Positions 8,325-17,215 of a stretch of 64,000 nt of DNA are shown one piece after another; position 1 is the stretch's first letter; every line of letters starts with the position of its first letter. This stretch comes from an uncultured Oscillospiraceae bacterium (GTDB taxonomy: Bacteria; Bacillota; Clostridia; Oscillospirales; Oscillospiraceae), in the NCBI GenBank assembly GCA_947624985.1, contig CANQMO010000006.1, positions 42,238 through 106,237 on the forward strand, read 5' to 3'. The position numbers and the translations under genes were made by a program. The notes under the pieces are model-generated. The model had not been told where the DNA came from. It saw nothing but the letters and a program-made list of their open reading frames with translations, and made no database searches.

Positions 8325-8888
8325 TCAGCCCTTGGCCCGGCCCAGATATTCGCCGGTGCGGGTGTCGATCTCGATGCGCTCGCCGGGCTCGATGAACAGC
8401 GGGACCTTGATCTCCGCGCCGGTCTCCAGGGTGGCGGGCTTGGTGGCGTTGGTGGCCGTGTTGCCGGCGAAGCCCGGGTCGGTCTCGGTGATCTCCAGGG
8501 TGACGAAGTTGGGGGGATCCACGGCGAACACCACGCCCTTGTAGGAGCTGATGGTGCAGACCTCGTTCTCCTTGACGAAGCGGAAGCCGTCGGACAGCTT
8601 GCTCTTGTCGATGGGGACGAGCTCATAGGTCTCGCCGTCCATGAAGTAGTAGATATCGCCGTCGGCATAGCTGTATTCCATGTTCTTGCGCTCCACATAG
8701 GCGTTTTCGAACTTCTGGGTGGGGTTGAAGGAGGTCTCCACCACGGCGCCGGTGATGACGTTCTTCATCTTGGTGCGCACAAAGGGGGAGCCCTTGCCGG
8801 GCTTGACGTGCTGGAACTCGATGACCTGCATGACCTGGCCGTCCATCTCGAAGGTCACGCCGTTGCGGAATTCGCCTGCTGAAATCAT
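8325..8888 (-). CDS. efp: Translation elongation factor P
   Basis: 187 residues, standard length, with three beta-barrel domains. EF-P binds near the ribosomal E site and relieves stalling at polyproline stretches. The loop [14 protein letters not shown] carries Lys32, the position that is modified in other bacteria. No modification enzyme is visible in the window. GGAGG sits 7 nt upstream of the ATG. It has its own promoter between it and the peptidase gene. Confidence 0.96.
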   Translation of the reverse strand: MISAGEFRNGVTFEMDGQVMQVIEFQHVKPGKGSPFVRTKMKNVITGAVVETSFNPTQKFENAYVERKNMEYSYADGDIYYFMDGETYELVPIDKSKLSDGFRFVKENEVCTISSYKGVVFAVDPPNFVTLEITETDPGFAGNTATNATKPATLETGAEIKVPLFIEPGERIEIDTRTGEYLGRAKG

Positions 8889-8929
8889 ATATTCATCCTC
8901 CGTTTGAGTGTTTGTTTCAACAACAAATC

Positions 8930-8958
8930 ATTGTACAATAATTTTTCCTCTTTGACAA
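8930..8958 (-). promoter_or_regulatory. Sigma-A promoter of efp
   Basis: On the minus strand, TTGTCA (8953-8958) and TACAAT (8930-8935) are 17 bp apart, about 40 bp upstream of the efp start. Confidence 0.75.
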
Positions 8959-8965
8959 CCCTCTT

Positions 8966-10027
8966 TTAGAGGATAATGAGCTCCCTGGGGGCCTTTGTCA
9001 GGTCCTCGGCGCCCCCGTCGCGGAGCCACAGCATATCCTCGATACGCACGCCGAACCGTCCGGGCAGGTAAATGCCCGGCTCCGCGGAGATCACCGCGCC
9101 CTCCGGCAGAGGCTCGTTGTTGCCCGGCCGGGCGCCCGGGTCCTCGTGTATCTCCAGACCGAGACTGTGGCCGAAGCTGTGGCCGAAATATTCCCCATAG
9201 CCCGCGTCCTCGATGACCTTCCGGGCGGCGCCGTCCACAGCCTGACCGGTGACGCCGGGGGCGGCGGCGGCGATACCCGCCTGCTGGGCGGCCAGCACGG
9301 TGTCGTAGACCCGGCGCATATCGTCCGTGGCGTGGCCCACCGCCACGGTGCGGGTCATGTCAGAGCAGTAGCCGTTGTACAGCGTGCCGAAGTCCATGGT
9401 CACGAAGTCGCCGTCCCGGATCACGTTGTCCCCGGGCACCCCGTGGGGCATGCTGCTCCGTGCCCCGGCCACCACGATGGGGTCGAAGGAGTTGCCCTCG
9501 CCGCCGTATTTGTACATCCGGTACACAAGCTCCGCGGCCACTTCCTTTTCCGTAAGGCCCGGGCGGATAAGGCCCAGCACCTCGTCCAGGGCCTTTTCCG
9601 CGATCCGCTGGGCGGCGACGATGGCGTCCACCTCGTCCCGGTCCTTTCTGGCCCGCAGGTCCCCCAGGACGCTCCCGGCGTCCGCCAGGGGCACGCCCAC
9701 GGCCTTTTCCAGCCGGTCCCACTGGCTATGGCTGAGCCGGTCCGGCAGAGCGCCGGCCTTTTCAAAGCCGTTTTGGGCGAATATCTCCCCCAGGAGCCGG
9801 CTGAGGCCCCGGTCCTTGCCGACGCACAGCACCTCCATATCCCGGATGGCCTTTTCGGCCGCCTCCACATACCGGGAGTCGGTGATCACCCAGGCCCTGT
9901 CGCGGCCGATGACGGCGGCGCCGTCGTCGATGTGGAAGCCGCAGGCGTAGCGTATGCTGACCGGGTCCGTCACCACCAGGGCGGGCAGGGCGCCAAGGGC
10001 CTGCTGTATCTTCTTTACATGTGACAT
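8966..10027 (-). CDS. Aminopeptidase P-family Xaa-Pro peptidase (M24B)
   Basis: 353 residues: an N-terminal creatinase-like domain (about 1-125) and a C-terminal pita-bread metallopeptidase. The five metal ligands are visible in TMDFGT (Asp), CSDMTR (Asp), GHSFGHSLGLEIHEDP (His), SAEPGIY (Glu) and VRIEDM (Glu). It should cleave X-Pro dipeptides or N-terminal X-Pro bonds in the cytoplasm. It starts 1 bp after the histidine kinase stop and is the last gene of the comEA-regulator-kinase-peptidase operon. In many Firmicutes this peptidase is next to efp, as here. Confidence 0.92.
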   Translation of the reverse strand: MSHVKKIQQALGALPALVVTDPVSIRYACGFHIDDGAAVIGRDRAWVITDSRYVEAAEKAIRDMEVLCVGKDRGLSRLLGEIFAQNGFEKAGALPDRLSHSQWDRLEKAVGVPLADAGSVLGDLRARKDRDEVDAIVAAQRIAEKALDEVLGLIRPGLTEKEVAAELVYRMYKYGGEGNSFDPIVVAGARSSMPHGVPGDNVIRDGDFVTMDFGTLYNGYCSDMTRTVAVGHATDDMRRVYDTVLAAQQAGIAAAAPGVTGQAVDGAARKVIEDAGYGEYFGHSFGHSLGLEIHEDPGARPGNNEPLPEGAVISAEPGIYLPGRFGVRIEDMLWLRDGGAEDLTKAPRELIIL

Positions 10028-10028
10028 A

Positions 10029-11516
10029 TCATTGCTCCTTTTCAGGTAAAAGATCGTTGCCGGCCGTCTCCGCCGGGACGCACAGGGGGAAGCGGACGGT
10101 GAACACGGTGCCGCCCCCGGCCCGGGGGCCTGCCTGGATGGCGCCGCCGTTGGCCACCACCGCGTCGTGGACGATGGCCAGCCCCAGACCGCTGCCGCCG
10201 GAGGCCCGGGACCGGGCCTTATCCACCCGGTAGAACCGGTCGAAAATATGTTCCATATCCCCCTCGGGGATACCGATACCCGTGTCCGCCACGGTGAGCA
10301 GGGCCTGACCGTCCGCCTGCCGGAGAGACAGGTACACGCTGCCGCCGGGCTGGTTGTACTTCACGGCGTTTTCCGCCAGGTTGAAGATGATCTGGTACAG
10401 GTCGTCCGCCGACGCCGCCGTGACGCACCCCTGGTCCAGGTCCGTCTCCAGCGTCACGTTCTGCTCCGCGGCCAGGGGCTCCAGCAGGTGCAGCGTCCGC
10501 TCCGCCACCGCCCTGATATCCACCGGCTCCGCCTGACGGGCCGTCACGCCGGAGTCCAGCTTGGTGAGGGTCATGAGCTTTTCCGTGATACGCTGGAGCC
10601 GGTCGGCCTCGCTGCCGATGTCCCGGGCGAATTCCCGCATGGTGGCCTCGTCCATGCCGTCGGACTGGGTGATACTGTCGGAGAGAAGCCGGATGGCGGC
10701 CAGGGGCGTGCGCAGCTCGTGGGAGGCGTCGGACACGAACCGGCGGCGGATCTCCTCGGTACTCTCCAGACGCCCGGTGAGGACGTTGAACTGCTCCGCC
10801 AGCTCCGCCAGCTCGTCCTTGCCCCTGACCGGCACCCGCTGGCTGTAATCCCCGTCCCGGACCACGTCCATGGCGGCGGACAGCCGCTTGATCCGTCGGG
10901 TCAGGGTGGAGGACGCCACGAAAATGAGCACCAGGCCCGCCCCGCCGAACAGCACCGACATGCTGCCCAGATTCTGTTGCAGGCCGGCGATGATGTCGCC
11001 CTGTTCGGTGTCGTATTCGTAAAGGCACACCGCGCCGGTGACGGCGCCGCCGTTCATCACCGGCACGGCGCAGCGGCTGGTGAAGGCGCCGGCGGTGTAG
11101 GAGTAGGCGCAGGAAAAGGGCGCGTATCCCTTCAGCGCGTCCTCCACGCCCCACAGGGCCCCGGCGTTCCCTGGGCTGCCGGCGTCGGCGCCGGTGTCAT
11201 AGAGGATACGCCGGTCCTGGTCGGTGATGACCAGGCGGGTCATGGGGGCCGTGTCCAGAAGCTCCATGACTTGCTCCACGCTCTCGGCGGTGAGCTGCTC
11301 CAGAGCGGACAGGGAACTGGAGATGACCGAGCCCTGGCTCTGCAAGGCGCCCTGCTTGGTGGCGAACACCATGTCCCGGCTGACGAATATGGGATAGATG
11401 TTCAAAAACAGCAGCAGCGCCGCCGTGAACAGAGAGAAGATCGACGCAATCTTGAACCGGACGGAGACGAACCGTCTGGTCCTTTTTTCCTCAGTCCTTA
11501 AAATAGTAACCCACAC
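10029..11516 (-). CDS. Sensor histidine kinase, HAMP type
   Basis: 495 residues. TM1 is near residues 22-42, an extracytoplasmic sensor region runs to about 185, TM2 is near 188-204, and a HAMP linker follows. The phosphoacceptor is His266 in SDASHELRTP. The ATPase domain has N, G1 and G2 boxes (NLAENAVKYNQ, DTGIGIP, GGSGLGLAI). It should autophosphorylate and pass phosphate to the regulator encoded immediately upstream. The start shown is a GTG that overlaps the regulator gene by 26 nt; no strong ribosome site marks it, so the true start is uncertain within the first 20 codons. Confidence 0.92.
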   Translation of the reverse strand: MWVTILRTEEKRTRRFVSVRFKIASIFSLFTAALLLFLNIYPIFVSRDMVFATKQGALQSQGSVISSSLSALEQLTAESVEQVMELLDTAPMTRLVITDQDRRILYDTGADAGSPGNAGALWGVEDALKGYAPFSCAYSYTAGAFTSRCAVPVMNGGAVTGAVCLYEYDTEQGDIIAGLQQNLGSMSVLFGGAGLVLIFVASSTLTRRIKRLSAAMDVVRDGDYSQRVPVRGKDELAELAEQFNVLTGRLESTEEIRRRFVSDASHELRTPLAAIRLLSDSITQSDGMDEATMREFARDIGSEADRLQRITEKLMTLTKLDSGVTARQAEPVDIRAVAERTLHLLEPLAAEQNVTLETDLDQGCVTAASADDLYQIIFNLAENAVKYNQPGGSVYLSLRQADGQALLTVADTGIGIPEGDMEHIFDRFYRVDKARSRASGGSGLGLAIVHDAVVANGGAIQAGPRAGGGTVFTVRFPLCVPAETAGNDLLPEKEQ

Positions 11517-12174
11517 CCCACTTGGTGATGATGCACGCCGGCCGGGCCGGGTCGCGCTCCAGCTTTTCCCGCAGACGGCGGATATGCACGTCCACCGTGC
11601 GGATGTCGCCCTGATAGTCGTAGCCCCAGACGAGATCCAGCAGGTTTTCCCGGGAATACACCTTGCCGGGGTTGCGCATGAGAAGCTCCGCCAGGTCGAA
11701 CTCCTTCACCGTCAGGTCCACGGGCCGGCCGTCCGTCTCGGCGGAGCGGCGCTCCCGGTCCAGCGTGATGTGGCCCCGGGTCAGCCTGCCGCTCTCGTCC
11801 GGGCCGCCGCTCTGCTGGCCCGCCCGGCGCAGCAGCGCCCGGACCCGGGCCTTGAGCTCCAGGATGTTGAAGGGCTTGGTGATATAGTCGTCGGCGCCGT
11901 ACTCGAAGCCGAGGAGCTTGTCGGTGTCCTCGCTCTTGGCGGTGAGCATGATGACGGGCACCGCGGAAAACTCCCGTATCTTCATGCAGGCGGAAAGGCC
12001 GTCCAGCTTCGGCATCATCAGGTCCAGCAGGATGAGGCTGTAGCCCCCGGTCCGGGCCATGTCCACCGCCGCCTGCCCGTCATAGCACACATCTACCTCG
12101 TAGCCCTCGTTTTCCAGATTAAATTTGATCCCCTTGACGAGCAGCTCCTCGTCGTCTACGACCAAAATCTTCAC
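11491..12174 (-). CDS. OmpR/PhoB-family response regulator
   Basis: 227 residues. The receiver domain has the acidic pair VVDDEE, phosphoacceptor Asp51 in LILLDLMMP, the Thr of MLTAK and the Lys of ITKPF. The C-terminal winged helix ends DVHIRRLREKLE and TKWGVGYYF. The partner kinase is the next gene. It overlaps comEA by 4 nt. Sequence style resembles PhoP/WalR regulators, but the regulon cannot be inferred. Confidence 0.93.
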   Translation of the reverse strand: MKILVVDDEELLVKGIKFNLENEGYEVDVCYDGQAAVDMARTGGYSLILLDLMMPKLDGLSACMKIREFSAVPVIMLTAKSEDTDKLLGFEYGADDYITKPFNILELKARVRALLRRAGQQSGGPDESGRLTRGHITLDRERRSAETDGRPVDLTVKEFDLAELLMRNPGKVYSRENLLDLVWGYDYQGDIRTVDVHIRRLREKLERDPARPACIITKWGVGYYFKD

Positions 12175-12533
12175 GGCGTTCTCTCCTCACTATAGCGCAC
12201 ATAGGGGGCGATGGCCCGGCACAGAGCGGGCCCCACGCCGGGCACCTGCTCCAGAGCCTCCGGTCCGTCGAAGGGACCGTGCTCCTCCCGCCAGTCCAGG
12301 ATACGCTGGGCCAGCACCGGACCTACGCCCGGCAGATCCTCCAATTCTTCGGCGGTGGCGGCGTTCACGTTCAGCGCCGCCTGCTGCTGCCGGACGGCGG
12401 GCTCCGCCGGGGCCAGGCGCACCGGCTGCATATCCCGCCGGTCCCGGGCATACCAGCCCAGCACCGCCGCCGCCACGGCTCCGGTCAGGACCCAGAGGGC
12501 CCACGCCGGGACGCCGTTACCCTTTCCGGACAT
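12171..12533 (-). CDS. comEA: ComEA-like helix-hairpin-helix DNA-binding protein
   Basis: 120 residues. One membrane segment (about 10-28) precedes a variable linker and two tandem HhH motifs (LEDLPGVGPVLAQRIL and LEQVPGVGPALCRAI) in the LNVNAATAEEL context typical of ComEA. ComEA binds incoming DNA outside the membrane during uptake. This one is short and sits first in a two-component operon rather than next to comEC, so a role in competence is not certain. Confidence 0.75.
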   Translation of the reverse strand: MSGKGNGVPAWALWVLTGAVAAAVLGWYARDRRDMQPVRLAPAEPAVRQQQAALNVNAATAEELEDLPGVGPVLAQRILDWREEHGPFDGPEALEQVPGVGPALCRAIAPYVRYSEERTP

Positions 12534-12559
12534 TTAAGAAAGTTTTCATAAAACAGTGG

Positions 12560-12588
12560 TTGCTTTTCCGATGGATTTTTCTTATAAT
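12560..12588 (+). promoter_or_regulatory. Promoter of the S11-like gene
   Basis: TTGCTT (12560-12565) and TATAAT (12583-12588) are separated by 17 bp, about 55 bp upstream of the start. Confidence 0.7.
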
Positions 12589-12642
12589 AGGTTGAAAAGC
12601 ATCTTCTAGGATATATCATACCATACTTTCCCGGAGAATGAC

Positions 12643-14307
12643 ATGAAAAAATTCAAGCTGTTGCCCCTTCTTCTGATCTTATCGCTGTTCGTGTCTGTGC
12701 TGTCCGTGCCCGCTCTGGCGCTGACCGGGCCGGAGATGGCGGGCATGAGCGCCGTGGCGACGGACGCGGCCACGGGACAGGTGTTGTTCGACAAGAGCAG
12801 CGATATGTCCGTGGAAGCGGGCGGAATGACGTTTCTCATGACGGCGCTGCTGGCGGGCGAGGCCGTTGACCGGCAGGACATTTTTATGGACGACGCCGTG
12901 GTGGTCACGGCGACGGGCGGCTATAACCTGGGGGAGGGCGCCGTGCTGGCCGATCCGGCTCTTGCCGAGGGCGAATCGCTGACGGTGGAGGACCTGCTGT
13001 ACCTCATGCTCTTTGGGGGCGCCCAGGACGCGGCCAATGTGCTGGCGGAATATGTGGGCGGGTCCATTGACGCGTTCGTGGCGTCCATGAACGCCCGGGC
13101 CGCGGAGCTCGGCTGCACCGGCACCAATTTCGTGAACACCAACGGCGTGTCGGCGAACGGCCATTTTACCACCGCGCAGGATATCGCCCGGATCGCCAAG
13201 GCGGTCTTTGAAAACGCCACGCTGCGGCCGGTCCTTCAGGCGCCGAACCACACCACCGCCGCCACGGAGGTGAACGCCCCCCGGACGGTCACCAACCCGA
13301 ACTCTCTGACGAGCGATGAATCCGGCCTGAAGTATGAGCACACCACCGCGGGCCTGCCCGTGCTGATGCCCATGGGCTGGGGCATAGTGGCCGCGGCAAC
13401 CTATAACGAGATAACCGTCATCGCCGTGACGCTGGGCTGCGTGGACGACGCTACCCGCTGCACCGATATGGGGACCCTGTTCCGGTGGGTGTATGAGAAC
13501 TACGGCTTCCAGACGCTCCTGAGCTCCACCGACATTTTGGACACCGTGCCCGTGTCGATGGGCGACCCGGAGGCCGTGGGCGTCCGGGCGGAGACCGGCA
13601 TACGCATCATGCGGGCCAATGACCAGCCCCTGGGGGAGATCACCCATAAGATCACCTACCAGCATGAGACGGACGGCACGACCCTCACGGCGCCCATCGA
13701 GGTGGGCGCTTACCTGGGCGACGTGACGGTGTACATGGACGGCGTGGAGTACGGCACGTCCCGGCTGGTGGCGGCGTCCTCTGTGGAGATATCCCGGTCT
13801 CAGTACCTGCACAGCCAGCTGGATGTGCTCATGCAGTCCGAGTCTGTGCGCCAGATCATCAAAATACTCATTATCGTGCTGGGCGTGTATCTGCTTCTGG
13901 TCTGCTTCTATCTGCTCCAGCGGGTCCGCCATCTGCACAGCCTGCGCAAGGCCAGAAAGGAGCGGGCCCGGGCCCGCAGCCAGCAGGAGATCGAATGGCT
14001 GGATCTTGGGCAGGAGACGCCGGAGAGCGCTGAGCCGTCTGGTTATATCCGGCAGGAAGCCGGGGACCGGCCCGGCCCGGAGGGGGAGGACGGCGAGTAC
14101 CCCGACGGGGAAGGCGAGTACCCCGACGAGAGCGGCGAGTACGCCGACGAAGACGGTGAGTACGCCGAAGAAGACGGCGAGTACGCCGAAGAAGACGGTG
14201 AGTACGCTGACGAGGACGGCGAGTACGCCGACGAAGACGGTGAGTACGCCGACGAGGACGGCGAGTATGCCGGCGAGGACGGCCGGGATGACGGCCTCCG
14301 CTATTGA
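12643..14307 (+). CDS. Catalytically dead D-Ala-D-Ala carboxypeptidase (S11) homologue with membrane anchor and acidic repeat tail
   Basis: 554 residues. The signal peptide covers residues 1-26. Residues 30-265 align along their length with DacA-type carboxypeptidases (TDAATGQVLFDK, TVEDLLYLML, FVNTNGVSANGHFTTAQDIA). All three catalytic motifs are changed. SxxK (expected SMTK) reads GMTF at 61-64, SxN reads GAQ at 126-128, and KTG reads KYE at 230-232. So it should not cut peptidoglycan or bind penicillin covalently. A second domain (about 290-395), a membrane helix (about 403-425), a basic stretch and a cytoplasmic acidic tail of nine heptads follow. It may bind peptidoglycan or lipid-linked precursors as a sensor or scaffold; that is inference. 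Confidence 0.85.
   Translation: MKKFKLLPLLLILSLFVSVLSVPALALTGPEMAGMSAVATDAATGQVLFDKSSDMSVEAGGMTFLMTALLAGEAVDRQDIFMDDAVVVTATGGYNLGEGAVLADPALAEGESLTVEDLLYLMLFGGAQDAANVLAEYVGGSIDAFVASMNARAAELGCTGTNFVNTNGVSANGHFTTAQDIARIAKAVFENATLRPVLQAPNHTTAATEVNAPRTVTNPNSLTSDESGLKYEHTTAGLPVLMPMGWGIVAAATYNEITVIAVTLGCVDDATRCTDMGTLFRWVYENYGFQTLLSSTDILDTVPVSMGDPEAVGVRAETGIRIMRANDQPLGEITHKITYQHETDGTTLTAPIEVGAYLGDVTVYMDGVEYGTSRLVAASSVEISRSQYLHSQLDVLMQSESVRQIIKILIIVLGVYLLLVCFYLLQRVRHLHSLRKARKERARARSQQEIEWLDLGQETPESAEPSGYIRQEAGDRPGPEGEDGEYPDGEGEYPDESGEYADEDGEYAEEDGEYAEEDGEYADEDGEYADEDGEYADEDGEYAGEDGRDDGLRY
14095..14283 (+). repeat. Nine tandem 21-bp units coding for the EY-x-x-E-x-G heptad tail
   Basis: The 3' end of the S11-like gene consists of nine in-frame 21-bp units, each coding for a variant of EYADEDG. 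The middle units are nearly identical at DNA level and the edges diverge (EYPDGEG, EYAGEDG). This pattern suggests growth by slippage or unequal recombination. Confidence 0.9.
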
Positions 14308-14345
14308 TGAGGCCCCGCCGGCTGACAGACACTGACAGAAAGCTG

Positions 14346-14375
14346 ACCCGGAGAGCGAACGGCTCTCCGGGTTTT
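14346..14375 (+). terminator. Terminator of the S11-like gene
   Basis: ACCCGGAGAGC (14346-14356) pairs with GCTCTCCGGGT (14362-14372) as an 11-bp stem with a 5-nt loop, followed by TTTG. The minus-strand AraC gene ends just beyond it. Confidence 0.75.
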
Positions 14376-14376
14376 G

Positions 14377-15612
14377 TCATCGCGGCGGCCGCTCTCCGTC
14401 CGGGCGGGACAGAGCCCCGTCCCGGTAGGCCGTGGGCGGGCAGCCGAAGTGTTTTTTGAAAAGAGCGCTGAAATAGTGGGGGTCTTTGAACCCGGCGGCC
14501 CGGGCCACATGCCCGGCGGGCATGGCCGTGGTGCGCAGGAGCCGCCGGGCGAGCTCCAGCCGCTTTTCCGTGACGTACCCGGTAAAGGTGCGGCCCAGCT
14601 CCCGGCGGAACAGGGCGGACAGGTAGCTGGGGGTGATCCCGGCGTATCCGGCAGCGGCGCTCAGCGACAGGGACGGGTCGCCGATACGGCTGTGGATATA
14701 TCCCAGGGCCAGACCCAGCGGCCCGGGCCTGTCCGCGCCGGCGGTCTCGTCCCGCAGGTCCAGCGCCGCGGCGAGGATGTCCTCCACCGCCTGGCGGACC
14801 TCCGCCTGATCCCCCGGCTCCGTCCAGGGGCCCAGGCGGCTGTATAACTGTTCCGGGGCGGCGCCCAGGGCGCTCACGGCCTGCCCGGCGGCGAACCGGA
14901 CGGTCAGGACCACATAGTGGCGGAAGGGCCGGAAGGCCAGCGCTCCGGCCAGACCGGACAGATATTCCTCCGCGAACGCGCCCGCGTCCGCTCTGTGTCC
15001 CGTGGCCAGAAAGGCCCGAACGGGGGCCGGGTCCGCGCCGGCGGGACCCGCCGCCAGAAGGGCGCGCTCGTCTCCCGGCCCGGTGTCCCGCCGGGCAGCG
15101 CCGGGCCGCAGTATGTGCACCTCCGGACGGGTGAACCGCAGCGCCCACAGCCGGGACACCTCCCGCCAGCAGTCCGGCAGGTCCTCCAGCCGGGAGACCG
15201 GGCCGCTCACAGCCACATGCCAGTCCAGCAGGCCGCCCCGCTCGAACTGGGTCCGCACCGTCTCCACGCACCGGCGGATCAGGTCCGGCATCCGCCCGCC
15301 CTGGATGAGCACCGCCGAAAGCTCCGGGCCGCAGGGGATGAGCTCATATTCGGAGTATTTCATGAAGTATGCCAGCAGACCGCTGCGGACCTGGCCGGCG
15401 GGGTCGGAAAAGAATCCCGCCGCGTCCGAGGGCTGGAGAGGCAGTTCCAGCAGCGCCAGGGCATACTCTGGCCCGCAGAGCTCCATGTCCAGCCGCCGGG
15501 CGATCTCCCGGGCCCGGTCCGGGGCAAGGAGCCCCGCCGCCAGCTGGTCGAAAAACCAGCGGCGGACAAAGGGCGCGAATTCCGGTTCCCCGAGGATGTC
15601 GTCCAGCGTCAC
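14377..15612 (-). CDS. AraC/XylS-family transcriptional regulator
   Basis: 411 residues. A poorly conserved N-terminal/central region of about 300 residues is followed by a C-terminal double-HTH AraC domain (LSLSAAAGYAGITPSYLSALFRRELG, then HVARAAGFKDPHYFSALFKKHFG). It starts at GTG, overlapping the GntR/AraR-type gene by 4 nt, so the two regulators are translationally coupled. The location opposite the arabinose operon suggests local control. The effector domain is not a recognisable cupin and there is no receiver domain. Confidence 0.85.
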   Translation of the reverse strand: MTLDDILGEPEFAPFVRRWFFDQLAAGLLAPDRAREIARRLDMELCGPEYALALLELPLQPSDAAGFFSDPAGQVRSGLLAYFMKYSEYELIPCGPELSAVLIQGGRMPDLIRRCVETVRTQFERGGLLDWHVAVSGPVSRLEDLPDCWREVSRLWALRFTRPEVHILRPGAARRDTGPGDERALLAAGPAGADPAPVRAFLATGHRADAGAFAEEYLSGLAGALAFRPFRHYVVLTVRFAAGQAVSALGAAPEQLYSRLGPWTEPGDQAEVRQAVEDILAAALDLRDETAGADRPGPLGLALGYIHSRIGDPSLSLSAAAGYAGITPSYLSALFRRELGRTFTGYVTEKRLELARRLLRTTAMPAGHVARAAGFKDPHYFSALFKKHFGCPPTAYRDGALSRPDGERPPR

Positions 15613-16715
15613 GGCGTTGCCCCCTCCATCCGGTCATATATCGTGCGGCTGCTGGCCCGCTCCATCAGCTCCCAGTCCAGAGATCGGGACGCGCCGGGCT
15701 GGCCCTGGAGGATATGGATCAGTTCCTCCGCCGCCACCCGTCCCATCCGGCTGTGCCGGTGCCAGAGGGAGGTGATGTGTACGGGCCCGATCTGGCTGTA
15801 GTAGCTGTTGTCGAAGCTGACCACCGCCATATCCTCCGGCACGCGCCGGCCCATGGCCAGCAGTTCCCGGATCAGGTGGAAGGCCACCTCGTCGTTGTAG
15901 CAGATCACCGCCGTCACATCGCTGAGCCGCTCGGTCAGGAACCGGCGCAGAAGCTGGCTGTCCGGCCGCTCCAGCATGTCCAGCCGGTCCTGGGTGTCGT
16001 ACCAGCAGAAGCGCCGGTCGGAGATGGACAGGCCCTGATCCCGGATGGCGGAGAGAGAGCCGTGATAGCGCTGGGGGCCCTGCACGTCGTCGGATTTGAA
16101 AATGCCGCCGATACGGGTGTGGCCCCGCTCGATGAGGTAACGGGCCAGCTTGTAGCCGCCGCCATAGTTGTCGTCGGCGATACAGGGTATGCCCGCCAGC
16201 TCCCCGTAAGCCCCGTGGAGGAACGCCATGGGGACGCCGGACCGGCGCAGCTGCTGATACAGGTCCGAGTTTGGGCTGGGCAGCGCGGTCTTGGAGCCCT
16301 CCACCAAAATGGCGGCCACAGGCCGCTCCAGCAGCTTCAGCAGTATCTCCCGCTCCCGGCTGACCTGGTTTTCCGTGGCAAAGACCACGATGGAGTAGCC
16401 GTGATCGGCAAAGACGTTCTGGGCGTCGTGGAGGATGGTGGGAAAGATATAGTCGTCCAGGAACGAGGATATGACGGCCACCTGCCGCCCGGCGGGACTG
16501 TCGGTCTTGCCGGTGGCGAAGGTGCCGCTGCCCTGGCGGGAGCGGATCACGCCCTCCTCCGTCAAAAGCCCCAGGGCCCGGCGGACAGTCTGACGGCTGA
16601 CCTGAAAACGGCGGCACAGCGCCGCCTCCGTGGGCAGCCGGTGACCCTCCGTCCACTCCTGGGAGTACATCTCCTCCCGCAGTTGATCGGCCAGAAGCCG
16701 GTATTTCAGCGCCAC
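15609..16715 (-). CDS. araR: AraR-type transcriptional repressor (GntR wHTH + LacI-type sugar-binding domain)
   Basis: 368 residues. Residues 1-70 are a GntR-type winged helix (GHRLPTEAALCRRFQVSRQTVRRAL, GSGTFATG). Residues 78-360 are a LacI/periplasmic-binding-type effector domain (AVISSFLDDYIFP, AVICYNDEVAFHLIRELLAMGRRVPEDMAVVSFD). This fusion is the architecture of the L-arabinose repressor AraR, and the gene diverges from an L-arabinose operon. It starts at GTG with GGGAGGTG 9 nt upstream. I infer arabinose-relieved repression of the divergent operon; operators are not certain. Confidence 0.85.
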   Translation of the reverse strand: MALKYRLLADQLREEMYSQEWTEGHRLPTEAALCRRFQVSRQTVRRALGLLTEEGVIRSRQGSGTFATGKTDSPAGRQVAVISSFLDDYIFPTILHDAQNVFADHGYSIVVFATENQVSREREILLKLLERPVAAILVEGSKTALPSPNSDLYQQLRRSGVPMAFLHGAYGELAGIPCIADDNYGGGYKLARYLIERGHTRIGGIFKSDDVQGPQRYHGSLSAIRDQGLSISDRRFCWYDTQDRLDMLERPDSQLLRRFLTERLSDVTAVICYNDEVAFHLIRELLAMGRRVPEDMAVVSFDNSYYSQIGPVHITSLWHRHSRMGRVAAEELIHILQGQPGASRSLDWELMERASSRTIYDRMEGATP

Positions 16716-17215
16716 GCCGGCAACACCTCCCGGTTATCGTAAACTGTGCGTTTTTTCGCCGCTGCCGGACCGTCCGGGACCGGCGTCGCAAAAAAGCCAA
16801 AAAATGGGACGAAAAAGCGGACGAATCACCCAAATTTGTCTGTTTTTATGGAGAATTACAATACAAATTTTGATATTCTCATAACGTTCTCCCCGGAGGG
16901 GACCGGATATTTTGGGCATATGAGCAATTTGCCGAAAGGGTTTTCTGTAGAAAGCCAGTCCGGAATCATAAAATTTCAAACTGATTATGCCACAAAATCA
17001 AAAATAATTCAACTAAAAATGGAAATAACCGGAGAAGTTTTCAAAAAGTTGTTTTTAAATGAAGTAAAACGAAAAAGATTTGTATTATTTAAATGAAACG
17101 AATTTGGTGAAATACACAAAAACCGGATTGACTTATCCGGGCATTTTTGCTTTAATACATATATCAATCACCCGGGCGCAGTCCGGGTAAATATTAGGAA
17201 GGAGCAGAATACATT
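16716..17215. other. AT-rich divergent regulatory region between araR and the arabinose operon
   Basis: About 500 bp, far richer in A+T than its surroundings, with no convincing gene. Two small track ORFs here have no ribosome site or family resemblance. It holds the promoter listed next. Half-sites resembling the AraR ATTTGT/ACAAAT pattern occur at 16834-16839 with 16863-16868, and at 17078-17083 with 17098-17103 (ACGAAT). Their spacings differ from the classic 16-bp operator, so these are weak candidates. Confidence 0.5.
17128..17188 (+). promoter_or_regulatory. Promoter and 5'-UTR hairpin of the arabinose ABC operon
   Basis: TTGACT (17128-17133) and TTTAAT (17151-17156) are 17 bp apart. 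Downstream, ACCCGG (17170-17175) and CCGGGT (17183-17188) form a small stem-loop in the leader, before the AGGAAGGAG ribosome site. The hairpin may stabilise the mRNA. Confidence 0.6.

Noticed and set aside
14095-14283. Possible CRISPR-like repeat array
   Set aside because: Units are contiguous 21-bp in-frame coding repeats without spacers.
16746-17096. 116-aa ORF in the araR-ABC intergenic region
   Set aside because: No ribosome site, no family resemblance, lies in an AT-rich regulatory gap.
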